From NCBI RefSeq assembly GCF_024362695.1, contig NC_065404.1:7976604-8040603 (forward strand): a stretch of DNA of 64,000 bases. Reading direction: 5' to 3'. Below the pieces are notes generated by a model. That model ran no database searches. It worked only from the letters and a program-made list of their open reading frames with translations, and had not been told where the DNA came from. Position numbers and translations under genes: made by a program. This document shows positions 63,647 through 64,000 of the stretch, in pieces (position 1 is the stretch's first letter; every line of letters starts with the position of its first letter). The stretch is from Pectinophora gossypiella (lineage: Eukaryota; Arthropoda; Insecta; Lepidoptera; Gelechiidae).

Positions 63647-63929
63647 CTCGGTGTTATTTTAGTCTTCAAACGTATGAGCGTCAAATGTCAATGTGTACTG
63701 TCTGTGTAAAACGAGGGTGTTTTGTAAAAGGTAAAAAATAATTTTGAAAGAGAACATGGTAAAATTAGAATGTTTAAATATTTCTTTCATATAAACAAAG
63801 TAAAATTTATAAAACATTAACAAACTTAAAGTAGTCAAGACATCTCATTTCATGTACTAAAGATAGATAATGTTATGTATAATGAAATAAGCAGTGGCAG
63901 TAATCTTACTTATTAGAGATTAAATAAAA

Positions 63930-64000
63930 ATTTTGGTATTGTCAGAAAAATTAAGATGATTCCATGCTTCGGAAGTCACGTTAAGCTGTTGGTCGTGGCT
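63930..64000 (+). repeat. SINE body fragment at the right edge
   Basis: 'ttccatgcttcggaagtcac' and 'gttaagctgttggtcgtggc' match the SINE body at 40500-40560. It continues past the window. Confidence 0.65.

Larger units (their letters stand above)
41513..64000 (+). other. Long AT-rich intron or intergenic region
   Basis: Apart from the repeats listed separately, I find no convincing protein exon. Blocks with higher GC and fewer repeats occur near 43540-43650, 48180-48310, 49870-50050, 51360-51600 and 55840-56020. These are candidates for enhancers or leader exons. Short frames across the region look random. Confidence 0.4.

Overview
This window looks like nuclear DNA of a lepidopteran insect. 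The genes have short phased exons with GT-AG introns. Several dispersed repeats have the look of moth and butterfly families, including tRNA-headed SINEs and many inverted-repeat miniature elements. There is a defensin of the moth type with a long pro-region, and a BEL/Pao LTR retrotransposon. I cannot name the species. All exon boundaries were read by hand; in every complete multi-exon model they join in phase to a whole number of codons.

Layout. 0-2 kb: the first coding exon of an unidentified minus-strand gene that runs off the left edge, then repeats, including a head-to-tail pair of foldback elements. 2.6-7.2 kb (-): an MPND-type JAMM/RAMA protein (1,108 aa, 7 exons) whose C-terminal third is a coding minisatellite. 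8.6-9.5 kb (+): an atypical Rab-like GTPase (3 exons). 10.6-13.5 kb (-): mitochondrial cysteine desulfurase NFS1 (8 exons). 14.3-16.7 kb (-): NELF-E (4 exons). 18.4-19.2 kb (+): a secreted defensin (2 exons), followed by a perfect 84-bp-arm hairpin. 20.2-31.9 kb (-): an aromatic amino acid decarboxylase-family gene of the 3,4-dihydroxyphenylacetaldehyde synthase type. Its third coding exon is split by a 7,110-bp BEL/Pao element with identical LTRs and a 5-bp target duplication. An intact-looking 5S rRNA gene lies antisense in the intron before that exon. 33.9-40.1 kb (-): a CFAP47-like ciliary protein (1,743 aa, 5 exons). 41.0-41.5 kb (+): a CpG-rich promoter and first coding exon of an unidentified gene. 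41.5-64 kb: AT-rich, probably a long first intron or intergenic DNA, with scattered SINEs, MITEs, a second foldback pair and a decayed Harbinger-type element.

The genes form no operon-like unit; most are housekeeping (NFS1, NELF-E), chromatin or ciliary genes packed close together. The main result is the retrotransposon insertion. Removing the element and one copy of its 5-bp duplication gives a 114-bp exon (38 codons) in phase with both neighbours and carrying conserved active-site residues. This haplotype therefore appears to carry a very recent insertional disruption of a cuticle-related enzyme gene. Other points of interest are the paired foldback element found twice, the intronic 5S gene, the perfect hairpin beside the defensin, the coding minisatellite in MPND, and a GTPase with a DTGGM switch II.
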